Positions 1 through 11,591 of a stretch of DNA of 64,000 bases are shown here, one piece after another. This DNA is from Echinostoma caproni (taxonomy: Eukaryota > Platyhelminthes > Trematoda > Plagiorchiida > Echinostomatidae). The notes under the pieces are model-generated. The model saw nothing but the letters and a program-made list of their open reading frames with translations, did not search any database and had not been told where the DNA came from. The DNA is taken from assembly GCA_900618425.1 (NCBI GenBank), contig UZAN01039481.1, forward strand, positions 28,440 to 92,439, in the 5' to 3' direction. The translations under genes and the position numbers were made by a program. The number at the start of each line of letters is the position of its first letter. Within the stretch, counting starts at the first letter, position 1.

Positions 1-1840
1 GATAACACAGCTCCTTGATGGACCCCGGAGTTGTTGACTAAGAATATCGATGCGGCCTTCCCAATCTAGTGGTTTGTACCCTATCGGTAAAATAGTTGGA
101 TAGCCAAGCTAACAACTGCGTGGGGAATTCAAAGGATTGCAGTTTTTGTAACAAGTTGGATCAAGGAATTTAATCACATGCAGAAGAGTAGTCTAGAAAA
201 TCACACCGAACAGACTTAACAGAGGAGTTCAAAGATTCAGTGATGAAATGAATGAGGGTGGAGACTGCGTCCAAGGTCGATCTTATAGGCTTGTAAGCAA
301 ACTGTGACGGATCACTGGGAATGTTTATGGACTGCTGAAGGCGTTTGAGGATGGCCTTTTCAGTCAATTTAGGAGCTAAAGACGTTATTGCTATGAGACG
401 AAAACGTTTGGAGAGGATAGAAGATTTGAAGGCTTTGGGGATTGGTATGATTGCGACCGACCTCCAACAATCGAAGATATTATGTGTGAAGAGATTCACT
501 TACAACGGAGGCAATTGCTCCACCTAGGGAAGCAGCACCAAATTTGAAGAGAGCTAAGTGTAAGTCATCCGGGTCTGCAGCAGAAGACGTTTTGCAACCT
601 TTTAAAAGTTTTAGCACATCATAATCTGAGAGTGGTCTCACGTTACAAACATTTTTTTACGAGTATGCAGGAAGAATGTCCGATGATTGACGCAGGAATG
701 CGGCGTTGAGATCATCAGCATCCACATCCAGCTTCGACCGTACGTTCTTCCTTCCACAGAGAAGTTCTATACCTTGCAACAGGTGTTTGCTGTTTCCAGT
801 CCTCAGAATTCGATCAGAGAATAGTACGTTCAATCTATTTACTTCAGCTTTGATAAGCCTAGACAAATACCTAACAGCTGAAGCATTGTGAGACTTGTAC
901 GCACGTTCCTTTTGTCGTCTCCGCGACTTTAGTAGGGGAGAGTTTATCCTTCCGTTAAACACATAAAGACTTTGAACAGGACAGAAGTAATTGAAAATGG
1001 CATATATTGTTTGAGTGAATAGGGGGCACATGTGAGCAGAGAAAAATATGATAAAAACCATCGGGAGGCTTGTCTGAGAGATTCATACATGAGAGAAATA
1101 CGTGTAGGTGCAAAGTTACGAAAACGAAATGTGATGTGCTCAGATTTGTATGCACTGTGTGAATAAACTTTAGGTCGAACTAAGAGTAAGCAGTGGTCAC
1201 AATGGTCAATAAATAGGAATTTTAGTGCTAAAGAACAAAGGGTTGAGTGGTTGGTAGTTACTCTGTTCAGTATACAGTTACCTCTTGTGAGAGAGTAACC
1301 GAGATTTGTCACATCCAATGATAAAAGTGGATAAGTGCTAGTATGGTTGAAGTCACCAACGATTATGTGCAGGTTAACATCTAAAAGTGGAGCAATAAAA
1401 GGTATGAACGAGTCGAAAAAGGACATACGGCCGGACTATATACAGTATGGAGCAATATACAAGTTAGTCAAAATTGTGTGAGTAAAACGGGAAAATCTAG
1501 GGTGACACTGCATAGTTAGGCACTCGATACCTTTTGAGCAGCACTGATAAACAACATGGGACTTGCCACACCAGGAAACATTGACATATGTGGCAACACT
1601 CCCTCCGGTCTTTTTTCCTCCGGTTCCACGATCCTACCGTTAGACCTGAAAACCGTCTATTCACACTAGAGAGTCATCTACGTCCTTATTCAACCAGGAT
1701 TCTTGAATACAGACCGTATACGTGTTCGTATAAATTCCTGATCTGAGGACACTAGTTAAATCAGATATTTTGGGAAACAGGGATCGAGTGTTGGTGCTGA
1801 CCAATGAAGGATAGTCATCTTTGACAGAGGGGTGCAATTA
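1..1840 (-). mobile_element. Non-LTR retrotransposon fragment A (CR1/jockey-like), endonuclease plus reverse transcriptase, decayed
   Basis: Reading the minus strand from about 1840 downwards gives the start of an apurinic/apyrimidinic-type endonuclease: S-T-N-T-R-S, then the catalytic-Glu block QESWLNKDVDDSLV near 1705-1664. IVGDFN follows near 1370 and a D-H pair near 1215-1200. A charged linker lies at about 1060-660. The reverse transcriptase follows: WRSVAIIPIPK and FRLIAITSLAPK (about 465-370), DPSQFAYKP (about 310), motif A as DFLDYSSA (about 190), then a GVHQGA-like piece near 30-10. The window edge cuts the element before the YxDD box. Several stops and frame changes split it, so it is a dead copy. 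The domain order is that of single-ORF2 LINEs; the exact clade needs a tree. It lies directly downstream of fragment B in the same orientation. Confidence 0.85.
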
Positions 1841-1949
1841 GGGGCAACTTGCCATCATGCACGCTTGCGTTTTTTGGTCCAGCCTGAACAGTGAGAAAAT
1901 GGAGTCGCACAAACCGCTGAACCATTGAAGCATGTTCTGGCGCGTTTGA

Positions 1950-2650
1950 AACAAATACTAACATCACTTGAGTACCGACGGCGCATGATAGTGAGTGAGA
2001 AGGTGAAAATCCCAAGAATGTGACGGAGAGAGTGCAAGTTTAGCTCAGCCAATCGAAATGCACTCGAAGAATTCAGAAGCATTCAGCCGGAGATCGGATT
2101 GGTTTGAGGTGGTTTGACAAAAGACCACATCATCTGTGTATTTAAAGATGTTGGCTGGCCGGGTAGAGGGTAAGTCATTGATGAATGCTGAAAATAAGTT
2201 TGGAGAAAGAAAAGCACCCTGAAGGACTCTAGAATTATTCACTAACGGTTTTTGCAAAAGAATATTTCGCCTTGTTCCTTGTACAGTAGAATAGTGCAGC
2301 AACCAAGTGAGTGTAATTTTCGGGGAAGAGGTTGGTTAACCGAATGAAAAGTGGAAGAATAATCACGGAAGTTACAACGAACGGGGTTTCGGGAACCGTC
2401 TAATAATTTACAAATAAAGTGCATCAGTGAAGAGACAGCGTCAAAAGCACATCTATCTGGCTTATACGTAAACTTAGTATATTGAAAACACTGATACCAG
2501 ACCGAAAGCGGGTGAGAATAGCGAGTTCTACTATCCTAAGGCCAGAGGAGGTGATAGCATAGGAGGAAAGCGTTTATATAAAATGCCAGATGATGATTCA
2601 GAAATGAGAACAATGTAAACGGTCTCCAGGAATCAGGGCAAGAACATGTT
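1950..2650 (-). mobile_element. Non-LTR retrotransposon fragment B, reverse transcriptase core only
   Basis: The minus strand encodes, in shifting frames, a DSWRPF block near 2630, ITSSGLRIVELAIL (about 2565-2525) and a FTYKPDR...DAVSSLMHFI stretch (about 2475-2410). Next come motif A as CNFRDYSSTF near 2370, LQGAFLSPNLFSAFINDLPS (about 2225-2165) and the catalytic box FKYTDDVVF (about 2145-2120). In that box Tyr-Ala-Asp-Asp has become Tyr-Thr-Asp-Asp. Translation continues to about 1950 with a motif-E-like segment, then the similarity stops and fragment A begins. No endonuclease is seen upstream, so this copy is truncated at both ends. It is broken by at least two frameshifts. Confidence 0.8.
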
Positions 2651-2654
2651 TAAA

Positions 2655-3370
2655 TCGATTTATCGTTAAGGGATGCTAACATGTCCGTGAGTGAATCAGA
2701 GCCATGCTTGAGCACATACACAGATAAACCTTATGGGTCAAATGCAGTGGTGACTGTTGTGTCCCAAATTAAGTAGGCAAATGAGCACACATGAAGCAGT
2801 AAGTTTATGGTAAACAGCAAATATGTAGCCGGGACACAAACCGGGAAACAAGTAGTAATGATCAGTATGTAGGAAGGCAATCAGGCAGGCAGAGTCCAGC
2901 TCACACGTCGCAGTACATGCAAACGCCATCAAGCCAGAATTAGAACAGTCAATCGATCGACCGATCGATTGGTCAATCAGTTCGGCCCCAGGCATGTATG
3001 AACACAAATCACTCAGTTGTAAGCCATAACATTGACTTTTGTAGTTTTTAGAAGATAATAGACCTCATAGGCGACAGGGCTTACGGTAGATAAACAATCT
3101 GTGTTAGGTGTGGAGACAGAAGACCACTTGAAGGAAAAACGAATGCAGCATAAGGACTGTTCACGTCGATAGTTTTACTTGTTGACCATTTCTTCTGTTC
3201 AGTCCCGTAATCTGGTCCCTTGCCACAACTGTCTTCCAACTTCAGCTCGCTGAGCTTGCTTGGCGAATGAAGCATACGGTCTTTTGATCTCTCTTTTTAT
3301 TTGCAAGGTAACCTGTTTCACAAGGTTCGTTTGATGCATCTAGAAAATCTATTCTTCTCGTTTTTTTCTA
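2655..3370. other. Interval with no recognised gene; small inverted repeat
   Basis: I see no conserved protein in either strand. At 2950-2971 two 10-bp arms (CAATCGATCG and its complement) flank a 2-base centre. A pyrimidine-rich splice-acceptor-like site ends at 3202. It is followed by an open frame to 3278 that could be an upstream exon of the plus-strand gene model beginning at 3373, but its donor would be a poor one. Confidence 0.3.
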
Positions 3371-3372
3371 AG

Positions 3373-6036
3373 CGATTTTATCGGCGGAGAGCACATTCTA
3401 CCAGTGTGAACATATTTTTCCATGGTACTGCATGCGGTGAAGATTGCACTAACTGTTTCAGTAAACTATTAAACAGAACAGTGTGTTTTGAGCTGAGGTG
3501 AGAAAAATAAAGTTGGGTAAAATATCTAACGACATGATTCCAGTCACGTAAGTAGATCGATTTCATAGTTAATCCTACACTACCGTGATGCGAAGGGACC
3601 ATCTCCTTGCATTGATTACGCTTCCTTCACCTTTGCACAATGTGGCCGAATTATCGTGAACTTTACCCTCTGTCTCTATTTCTCCCTCCCTCGTCACTCA
3701 AAAAAAGTGAGTTGATTACCACAAAATAGGTGAATTCAACACATCTTGTGACTATGGTGCTTCTTCTGAGTCTCTGTTCTGAAAAATTCTAGGTATGAAC
3801 GACACAGTGTCTTATTGTCATCTGTCATTTCTCCTGATGTTACACGGTTCCCGCGGATTTACAATCCGATGAATAATGTAGTGACAAGTGACAATCTTCC
3901 AACCAGAACTTGTTACACCGATTGTCTAAAAATCGTTGTTCCGGGTAACCCTACACACATTCAATCCTATGTTAAAAAGAGGTGAGTAGTTTTCCGGATC
4001 ATTGAACTCCAGTATTCGTGTACTCTATTATTCATTATTCATATATTTATTCAGTGATATGTTATTTCTTTTCGTGATTTATTACTTAACTATGATTTTC
4101 CGTTGCGGTCATTCGTATTGTTTCAATATATTTCGAAGAGATTCATATAAAATTCGCCAATCAAAGTTTTATATCCACAAGCATCTACTTAGTGCAGATT
4201 TGCGGATACCAGAAACCCGTTTTATGTCATTCTGGATTCTTGTCTTACACATGCATCCATAAGTCCTTAAGTTAGAAACCTCTGAAGCGTTTCTGTCGAT
4301 AGATCGTTCATACCGTGTGTTTGTATCTCTCCGTTACTTTTGAAGAAAAACATACATTAATTACGAAGAAAAGAGAGAATACGAGGTATGGTGCACCACG
4401 AGGTTCGCCTATATGGAGAATATTTAAATTGAAGAGGACGGCCGAAACACCTCATTGATTGAGACTTCAAATTTTATCGCTTGAAGTGTTTACCGTTTAC
4501 TGTGAGGCTTGATGGCAGTAGATTTAACTGACGAACTGAAAGTACGCGGGTTCAGTTCCGGCAGGAACACAAAACTATACCACTCAGTTGAATCCAAGGT
4601 GTTGTATTTTGTTTGTAGCTAGATGGTTCAAAACAGAAGCGTAGAAAACGTTACTGCAACACAGTTCTACGAAGCGATTTGTGCCATTTCAGCAAATGGG
4701 CGGTGGTGGCCAAGTGATTAGGTCACCAACTTGTGACTTGGGAGTCCCGGGTTCGAACCACTCCGCCGCCGCCCGTCTTCCCAGGCAGCTTTTGTATAGC
4801 CGCAGCCCCCCTTCCTGAATGTAGAAAGAACCATTGTATATATTTTAATGAATAAAAAAGGGAAGTAAAAAGTATATATAAATTTTTTTGAATACCTATC
4901 TAGAATAAATAAAATTTCCTGGAAATAAGAATGGCATCTGTAATGGCAAATTAATAATGAAACCAGTAATTTTCAATCCCTTTTATTGCAACTCAGTTGA
5001 TTTACATTTGCATTTGGAAACACGATGATACGAACGAAAACGTCGGTAGTATTCAGGCGCTGAATGTCATCAAATTGTCCCTCTGAAGGATGTGTGTTCG
5101 AATCTCATCATCATCACCCGACTTTCTCCAATCTCGATATGTTGTATGACAATCCTTTGATTGGCTGGTTTTTATTTCCTACCAATGGTATCTTTGTATA
5201 ATCTATGATAGAGGAAGGAAAATCAAAGCGATTGATGAAATATTTGTGTTTCATGTTGTATTTTATTTATCTAGTCTTTTAAAAATGGTCTTACTTCACC
5301 GGATTGGAAAAGCAACAGGACCTACATGTTATCGCACAAAATTATACGTTGATTTAAAATTAAATACGTATCAAATTCAATTAATTGGTACCGCATTTAT
5401 CATTTGCCAATTAATTATTGTTTTTTTTCTGTATGCATCAATGTTTAAATTGTAACGTGAATGTGCACGGTTCCAGAGAAATTAGTCTGGATACATTGTT
5501 CTCGGTTTCTGCACTCAAATGTACCTGTTTCTTTTACGACGGAAAAACAAGCAGTAAACAAGTCGTGTACGAGCCAACCCAATGTAAATATGCAATCATT
5601 CAGGACCCTATTATCATCGGGAGTAAGCAGGGCAATGGTATGTTTAAAACGTCAGATCGCGAGTAAACGGAAATTGGAAACACATGTTTAGGTTATGAGA
5701 AATTTTCGTCTTTCACTTCAAAGCACCGAAATAATTAGATCGATCGCTAAATGTTGAACCGCAATAAATCCTGAAAAAGGTAGCGTTGTCAAACCCATTG
5801 CACATCATTGTCAGAACAATTTTAGCTTTAGGGAATATGTGGGAAATTGACAGGTGTTCATAAATTACGGTGCGAAACAGTGAATAAAGGGGTGATAATA
5901 GTGGATTCCTGACCTGTTTTATAAGAAGTTGAACAGCGATTATCGCACCTACGGCGAATGAAATTGGAATGAATGAATATGAAAATAGATTTGAAGTCAG
6001 ACATCGATTCACACCAAATAAGAAAAACATCGTTAG
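3373..6036 (+). CDS. Possible multi-exon gene, unidentified (exons 3373-3497, 3793-3981, 5477-5637, 5937-6036)
   Basis: Exon 3373-3497 follows a long pyrimidine tract ending TTTTTTTCTAAG and stops at CTGAG|GTGAGA. Exon 3793-3981 follows TTCTAG and stops at AAGAG|GTGAGT. Exon 5477-5637 follows GGTTCCAG and stops at GCAATG|GTATGT. Exon 5937-6036 follows TTGAACAG. Phases agree across every junction (2, 2, 1), and all four exons are open: 41, 62, 53 and 32 codons. The product would carry clustered cysteines (GTACGEDCTNC, TRTCYTDC, LKCTCFFYDG), as in a disulphide-bonded extracellular protein. The 5' start is not found: either an upstream exon exists or an ATG at 3334 is used. The 3' end is ambiguous. 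A downstream strong acceptor at 6097 opens short frames, and an alternative last exon at 5269-5455 would add a hydrophobic tail. No family was recognised, and chance chaining remains possible. Confidence 0.3.
4500..4570 (+). repeat. tRNA-like sequence (possible SINE head)
   Basis: A box-A-like TGGCAGTAGAT (4513-4523) is followed about 26 bases later by GGTTCAGTTCC (4549-4559), close to the RNA polymerase III box B consensus GGTTCRANTCC. No good acceptor stem is visible. It reads as a decayed tRNA-derived repeat head rather than a working tRNA. Confidence 0.4.
4699..4865 (+). repeat. tRNA-derived SINE
   Basis: The head resembles a tRNA. GGCGGTG at 4699-4705 pairs 6 of 7 with CTCCGCC at 4761-4767. 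Box A is TGGCCAAGTGATTAGG (4707-4722) and box B is GGGTTCGAACCA (4749-4760). The T-arm stem is badly mismatched, so a functional tRNA is unlikely. A non-tRNA body follows with a GC-rich stretch (CCGCCGCCGCCC) and a body to about 4840. An A-rich end ATGAATAAAAAAGGGAAG finishes it, as expected for a SINE mobilised by a LINE. It sits in the putative intron 3982-5476. Confidence 0.65.
5043..5125 (+). repeat. tRNA(Leu/Ser)-like sequence, SINE-derived
   Basis: AGGCGCTGAATGTC (from 5056) looks like the D-loop end and anticodon stem of a class II tRNA. A short variable-arm-like segment follows (CCCTCTGAAGGATG), then a box B GTTCGAATC at 5096-5104. A (CATCAT)-like tail follows. The 5' acceptor half is not recognisable. 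Confidence 0.4.
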
Positions 6037-6589
6037 GTGATTAGCGAAATAGCTGTTGTGGTGTCTCTTTAAGTTAATACATCCTTACTTCTTCCAGAAC
6101 AAGTATCATTACTTGTCTACTGTTAGACGTTTAGCTGTCAGCCCAATGTGCTATCAGGTTGCACATGCCTTTCTACCTATACCAGCTAAAGTGGAGTCAA
6201 GGCTCATATATGAAGTCTATCACGGATTCGCGGGACTGTCTTTGGGCTGAAACTCTAGATGCGCAGAACGGGAAAGATGAATACGGGTTGGTAAAGGTTA
6301 TAAGACACAAGGTATTACATTTTGCATGTATGCTAAATTGAATGCACGACTATTTTGCTGACCAACGCCAACTAAATTGCATTATTTCTGTTCACTGTTA
6401 TTGTAAACCCGAGGTCTTTTGCAGGGCGTAATTTAATCTCTCTGTTCTTTTTCCCGATCACATTCAAAATTCCCCAAGCATCCCAGTTGTTCTCAAATTA
6501 AAATATGTAACAATATACAGTTGGTGGTGCATCTAAAAACAACTCCCGCAATCAGTCCTTTTCAACAAGCTATTTTAGAATGGTCCGAT

Positions 6590-7270
6590 GGTGCTTTTCT
6601 TAAACCCAAACAAATGTTTGGTTTCCCTTACGGATAGGTCACCTATGAATTTCAGATTACTTGTTCCCAACATCATGGGTAACCACCGAGACGTTGAAAG
6701 GTCGCGGTACTTCAAATATCTTGGCTGTTTTCTGTCTGATGAGCTCAAATTGTCCTACCGCGTGTAACAAATATTTCGTAAAGTCAAACAGCAGATGCTT
6801 TGCATCCCACCTCTTCGACATTTGAAGTTGCCATCGTATGGAATTATTAAATTTTGTTTGTGCACATTATGTCATTTGGCCCACTAATTCCAAGTAATCG
6901 TCCACTGTCTAGTGTCTAGGGATTTCATATTGATCAGGCGCTTTCTGGAAAGCATCCCTTTATATGTAGCTGCTCTTACGTGACGCTGGTGGACTCCATT
7001 GCCAACTAACACATTAGGGCGGTTTTGAGGTGCAACATATCATTTACAATTGACCCCCACTCGTTTCATTTTTACTTCTGTAACTTTTCTATACTCGCAC
7101 CACAGATTTTACAATGCCATTGTACTTGAGCTTCCTAGTATATTGATTTATAGGGACAATCAAGTGCGACAGAATCTCATGCAGTTTATGCTGCAATCAT
7201 TCAATTTCACTATGCGTTCTCGCACCTCACCATCGCTGTCTATCTACTGGATGTCATATTTTTGAATCCG
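6590..7270 (+). mobile_element. Non-LTR retrotransposon remnant, reverse transcriptase C-terminal part
   Basis: The plus strand reads LNPNKCL near 6602, then SRYFKYLGCFLSDELKLSY (about 6709-6765) and FRKVKQQMLCIPPLRHLKLP (about 6773-6832). SRDFILIRRFLESIPL follows near 6917-6964. These match the post-catalytic thumb and C-terminal segment of LINE ORF2 proteins: the KYLG block, then the RDF-LIRRFL block. The catalytic core is missing and stops occur at about 6765, 6880 and 6980. It is an old 5'-truncated copy. The C-terminal tail fades out after about 7140. Confidence 0.7.
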
Positions 7271-7274
7271 TTTT

Positions 7275-8125
7275 AATCGCAAATACATCAAAGCGAAAGT
7301 CATATAACTTTCCATTGGACGTTCTGTCCTCAATGGATAAATAAGGTGCTTTCCTTATTCGAATAGACCTGTGTAATAGTTCACCGAAATGAAAATGGAT
7401 ATGGAGGGTAACGAATAATCTCAGATTTTATCCGTGAGACTATAATGACCAAAGGAATTATTGTCATATGGAATCAAGAAGGTTAAAGAGGTTTCTGGTC
7501 CATCTGATACTTCACAATACATGTATAAAACCGCATGCTGGTATCAAATCATGAATCGTCTTGTATCCGGTACAAAACACTATACTTTGTGAGACAATGG
7601 ATAACTGTGAGTTATTCCCACCACAAACCAACCAACCCTCTGAACCATAAGGCTCAGATAGATCTCACCAAAATGTGCAAAAATGCGACATAGATTAGAA
7701 TTGAAGCAGAAGGATCCAAACGTATGCGTCGAAGCTGAACAACCAATGGAGATGTTGGTGTCAAGTTGTTGTCACGGCATTGCAAACAAGGTGAAGTAGT
7801 CCGTTCCGGAAATTCAGTGAACAAACGTGGTTTTCGATTTTGCTTGATTTGAACTGATTATCCTTCGGATTTCATCTTTACGAGCAATCCTCAGTTCATC
7901 GGATAAACCATACAATCAAAAGCAACTGACTCGAGTTTCGCTCTTATTGGAGCTCATCAGTAGTGCATATCAACCGAATCACATTTCAAATTCATATTTG
8001 TTCAGGCGTTATCTTCAATGACAGTCAATCAGCTCATTTGGTCCGATTTTTCTTAGCTAATAAATTAATAAATTAATCTTGTTATTCAAGTAAAATGCTG
8101 CTACTCATTCAATGCATCCTTAAAT
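7275..8125. other. Interval with no recognised feature
   Basis: AT-rich sequence with stops in all frames at roughly the chance rate. I see no element motifs, tRNA-like boxes or paired repeats. Confidence 0.4.
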
Positions 8126-8130
8126 CATTG

Positions 8131-8619
8131 CTAAACATCTGGTGGTGCGCGCCTCTCCGTGCCAGAAGTATGTACGTGGTTCAAGATACATGGTGTTATA
8201 AAAGTGAACCACGTTTTTAAGGGTACTAACTGAATAAGGCACTGAGGGTCTAAACTGAATCCGATCATGCAGTTCATCATGCATCCATCTACGCTAGAGT
8301 ATGGTGAGCCATATGTGAGATCAGTTTTACGCGATTCATTTCCTGAACCAGCTAACCAAGGTAACCAATAGCCGAATTCTTTCATTATCGTCTGAAGCTT
8401 ACTTGACCAAATGTCTTTTCCCGGGTTGGGAGACATATAATCAAACCTCATCCAATCGAAACTTTCAAACTCATTCAACAGGTAGCTTGGTTTATCTATG
8501 GAAAAATCAATTCATTCCTACTATACGGGGTTTTCGCTGACCTGATCCAGTCGGTGACGTGTAACATCCAAAGATCTGAGCACCGTGGTTTCTCGGTAGG
8601 ATGCGATTGGTTTGATTTA
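8131..8619 (-). CDS. Possible two-exon gene end, unidentified (exons 8542-8619 and 8131-8495)
   Basis: On the minus strand an open exon 8619-8542 ends GGATCAG|GTCAGC. After a 46-nt intron ending GATTTTTCCATAG, an open frame of 121 codons runs from 8495 to a TAG at 8131. The join is in phase (G|AT, Asp). The reading is not low-complexity and is rich in Trp, Tyr, Gly and Pro, for example GAQIFGCYTSPTGSD across the junction and GYWLPWLAGSGNES later. The 46-nt intron fits the short introns known in trematodes. The last 30 codons look less protein-like, so an unseen donor may end the exon earlier. The plus strand of this region is full of stops. I could not assign a family; chance is not excluded. 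Confidence 0.3.
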
Positions 8620-9399
8620 CTTAAAGTTACCGCAAATGCTTAAATTCATCTCATATTTTAACAAAATGAAACTTTACTCCTCAATCACGTTCGTAGCGTT
8701 ACCGTCTTACGCGTGAATTTGCGATTAGCTATATTAGTAACTACAAGTATGGGACTTGAACTTATATGTGAGTATGGAGTGTGAATAACTCTATGTTATG
8801 CTATAGACAAAGATTCATCATTGTAGGTTCACGAGAAGTCTAGCCCAGGAATGTTCCCTTCAAGTAAGCAAAGAATGTCGCTCAATAAATAGAAAAACTG
8901 TTTAGGTAAGAAATGATATGGTTTTTCTTTGTTTTGTTTCTAGGTTTCCGGAAGGTATACCTCAGCTTCTAGCTTCACAAACAGTACCCCTTTGATACTA
9001 TCCAAAAGGATGAAGTAAAAGGGAGCAATATGAGAGGTCGAGTTTGGCGCATGAGTGCTCCCTCGTGCGCAAGCACTCACGTGTAAGGAATGTGAAGCGA
9101 GGCCTTTGAATTCGGCCTCAACATTTATCTCGAAAGTCATATTTACACTTTTGTGGATTTATTTGTCATCAAAACGCATCGTTATCAATTTCAAGGACAC
9201 CAAATGCTATCCTACACGAGCACGTTCATGAAATTTTTATGTTATCGCGCAAACTGCACCCTTTGTGAAATATTCCAACAATGTGAGAAATAAGTTTAAG
9301 CGGATGATCAAAACACAAAACGGCAGAAGCAGAGAACATTGAGCAGGCTAGCAAGTCGTTCTCAGACAGTGCAGCACCAGTCAAAAGTAAAAAGGTGTA

Positions 9400-11515
9400 C
9401 AAAAAACTGGGAATAATTATGCTTCAGGAATCGTGGCTGCACGAAAAAATCCTTAAAGAAATCGTACAAGTGGATGGATATAACTTTGATCGGGTTGACC
9501 TCCCGTGAGTGTCCGTAAACGAGGCGGCGTTGTAAGTTACGTTAGCGACAACTGGAGTAAATCAACTGCTGTCATCTACGGATACTCAACGAATAAAATC
9601 AGTTGTCACGTCAATGAATGTAAGCGGGTTTCATTCCATACTTCTTGGAAACTGTTACCTGTCACCAAGAATACCAGTGGCTGACATAAATAGTTTTTCT
9701 GACTTTTTTCTACCTCCATAGTATCAAAAACAAGTGACTCTTTGTGTATATTCGTTGGTGATGTCAAAAGAATGAGGAAGAAATCTTCACCACACTGGAT
9801 CTACAAAATTCAGTACTTTTTCCTACCAGACTCAATTCGCAATTTGATTTCGTTTTTACAAACAGACCACAATTTTTTGAAGTCCATCAACGTGCTTGTC
9901 TGAGCAGTTCAGATCATTGTATCTAAGTATGTCTCACTATATGCAGCAAAACTAACCGATACATATTTTTAAGAAGGCCTTCGAAGAAAGTGAGCCAAAG
10001 AAATTGTTCATCAGAGAACCTAAAAAGGCTCAGATCCATGATTGCCACCACAGATCTTTTGATGTTTCCCGATCAGAACCATTCTGTCCCCTGTGAACAT
10101 GTTACGGACCACCTTATTTCTGTTTTAACCAATGTTGTTCACTAGAGACGGTCTATATCCATAAAGAGAGATATTCATCACCATTACTCAAGCAGTTACG
10201 CAGGCGGAAAGAACAAGCCTATAAACAATGACAACGAATCCATGTCAAGCGGAAAAATCCCCGACATTTGGAGACTGACCAAGACTACTCCCGTTCCAAA
10301 AAAGGAACCTGGGAAGTATCGTCCCATCACCTGCACGTCAGTCGTGCTCAAGTTATTTTAGGGATGCTTATTACCGTGGGTTGTCNATACATCAGTTTGC
10401 ATACCGCTCTTCGCGCTCAACACTTGATGCCGTTGCATTCCTTGTTCATTCAATAATTTTGGCACTAGATACGAAAGTAAGACCGTCAGAATGAGAATGT
10501 TCTTAGACCACAAAAACGCTTTCGGCAGTCTTGACCGGTTAGTATTGCTCAAGTGATCACCGAAAGTGATGTTAATGCAAACGTTGGCAGATTGATCTGC
10601 CATCATGTCAAAANATAGAAGGCAGTTTACGTGCCTCAACGGCAAAAGTCCTCCACTCTCCCAGTTTCTTCTAGAGTTCTGCAAGGTGCAATATTTTCCT
10701 CAATTTTTCAATGTATGTCAAACAATTTCCATTTCTCCAGCATTCATTGGCTGTAAATACGCTGATGACGTTGTTATAAGTTGCGAAGCATCCACCTCTG
10801 AAGAGGCTTCAGAAATTCAAAGCAAGCTAAACGACGTTGTTACTTGATCTTTGTCCCGTTTCCTCTCATTAAATGCCTCAAAATGTCAGGATATTGTGTT
10901 TTCCCTCTTGGCCGATGTACCATATTCAGCCCTCACAGCTAGGTTCCCCAACCTATCTGCCAATCGTCAAACTATACCAAAATCAACAGTAGTAAAATAC
11001 CTTGGTTTCATCTTATCACGCAATTTATCATGATCCCTGCATGTTCAAAACACGTTCTGTAAAGTTAGAAAGCTTTCATATTTCTCACTCCGATTGAAAT
11101 TACTTTCTGTTCCCCACAAGCTGATTGTTAGGTTTGTGAATGCATGTGTGCTACCCCAATGGTCGTATTACTCCCCAGTGTTTTTTCCGGTATGTTGAAG
11201 AAAGATTTTTATGTACTGGCCAGATCTCTGAAGCATCTCTAAATGTGGTGGTATTGTCAGGGATAAACTAACGGATTCAATCGTAGACAGACACGCAAGC
11301 ATGCGAAAGTTTCACTGCCAAGATACTCTCAGACACTCATCACCTATTACACAAGTAATTATCAAAAGCTGCATCTACATCATCCACACGCTCAAGATTT
11401 AAATTTTTATTTACACTTACCTGTACGTATCGTTTTTCTGTTCTGCCATATTTAGCATGTCTACTTATTGACAAGGAGAAAATTTCCACAGAATTGCCCG
11501 TATGCTTGGCTCAGT
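9400..11515 (+). mobile_element. Non-LTR retrotransposon, endonuclease and reverse transcriptase, most complete copy in window, decayed
   Basis: Endonuclease: LQESWLHEKI with the catalytic Glu (about 9422-9450), a GGVVSYVS-like block near 9530, IFVGDVK near 9748 (family consensus GDFN), FDFVFTN near 9842 and SSSDHC near 9902. Linker, then reverse transcriptase: IPDIWRLTKTTPVPKK (about 10259-10306), YRPITCTSVVLKLF, motif A FLDHKNAFGSLD near 10500, LQGAIFS near 10678 and catalytic YADDV at 10758-10772. After that come LNASKCQ near 10870, VVKYLGFILSRNLS near 10990, a VRKLSY...NACVLPQWSYYSPVFFP block to about 11190, and a C-terminal RFKFLFTLT...PYLACLLIDKEK block to about 11510. Single Ns at 10386 and 10614 and several stops and frame changes break it. 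The order and spacing are those of a complete ORF2. Confidence 0.85.
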
Positions 11516-11591
11516 GACAAACACAATCTACTGCTTTCAGTTTTATTATGTAATGGCTTTGTAAATTTGAATCCACAAATATGGAGTAAAT

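Noticed and set aside
3378..3492. Minus-strand terminal exon after a strong acceptor (TTTTTCTCACCTCAG)
   Set aside because: The same bases form a plus-strand exon with a good acceptor, a GTGAGA donor and matching phase to the next exon. The minus-strand reading has no partner.
4699..4767. Functional tRNA gene
   Set aside because: Boxes A and B are good, but the T-arm stem is badly mismatched and a SINE-type body with an A-rich tail follows.
5477..5637. Similarity to the extracellular loop of potassium-channel beta subunits (C-x-C-F-x-Y-D-x-x pattern)
   Set aside because: Only a few residues agree, and the expected second membrane span does not follow in the model.
8940..9140. Minus-strand first exon ending in an ideal GTGAGT donor
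   Set aside because: The next good acceptor on that strand joins out of phase into a stop, and the plus strand has an acceptor in the same place. No consistent model results.
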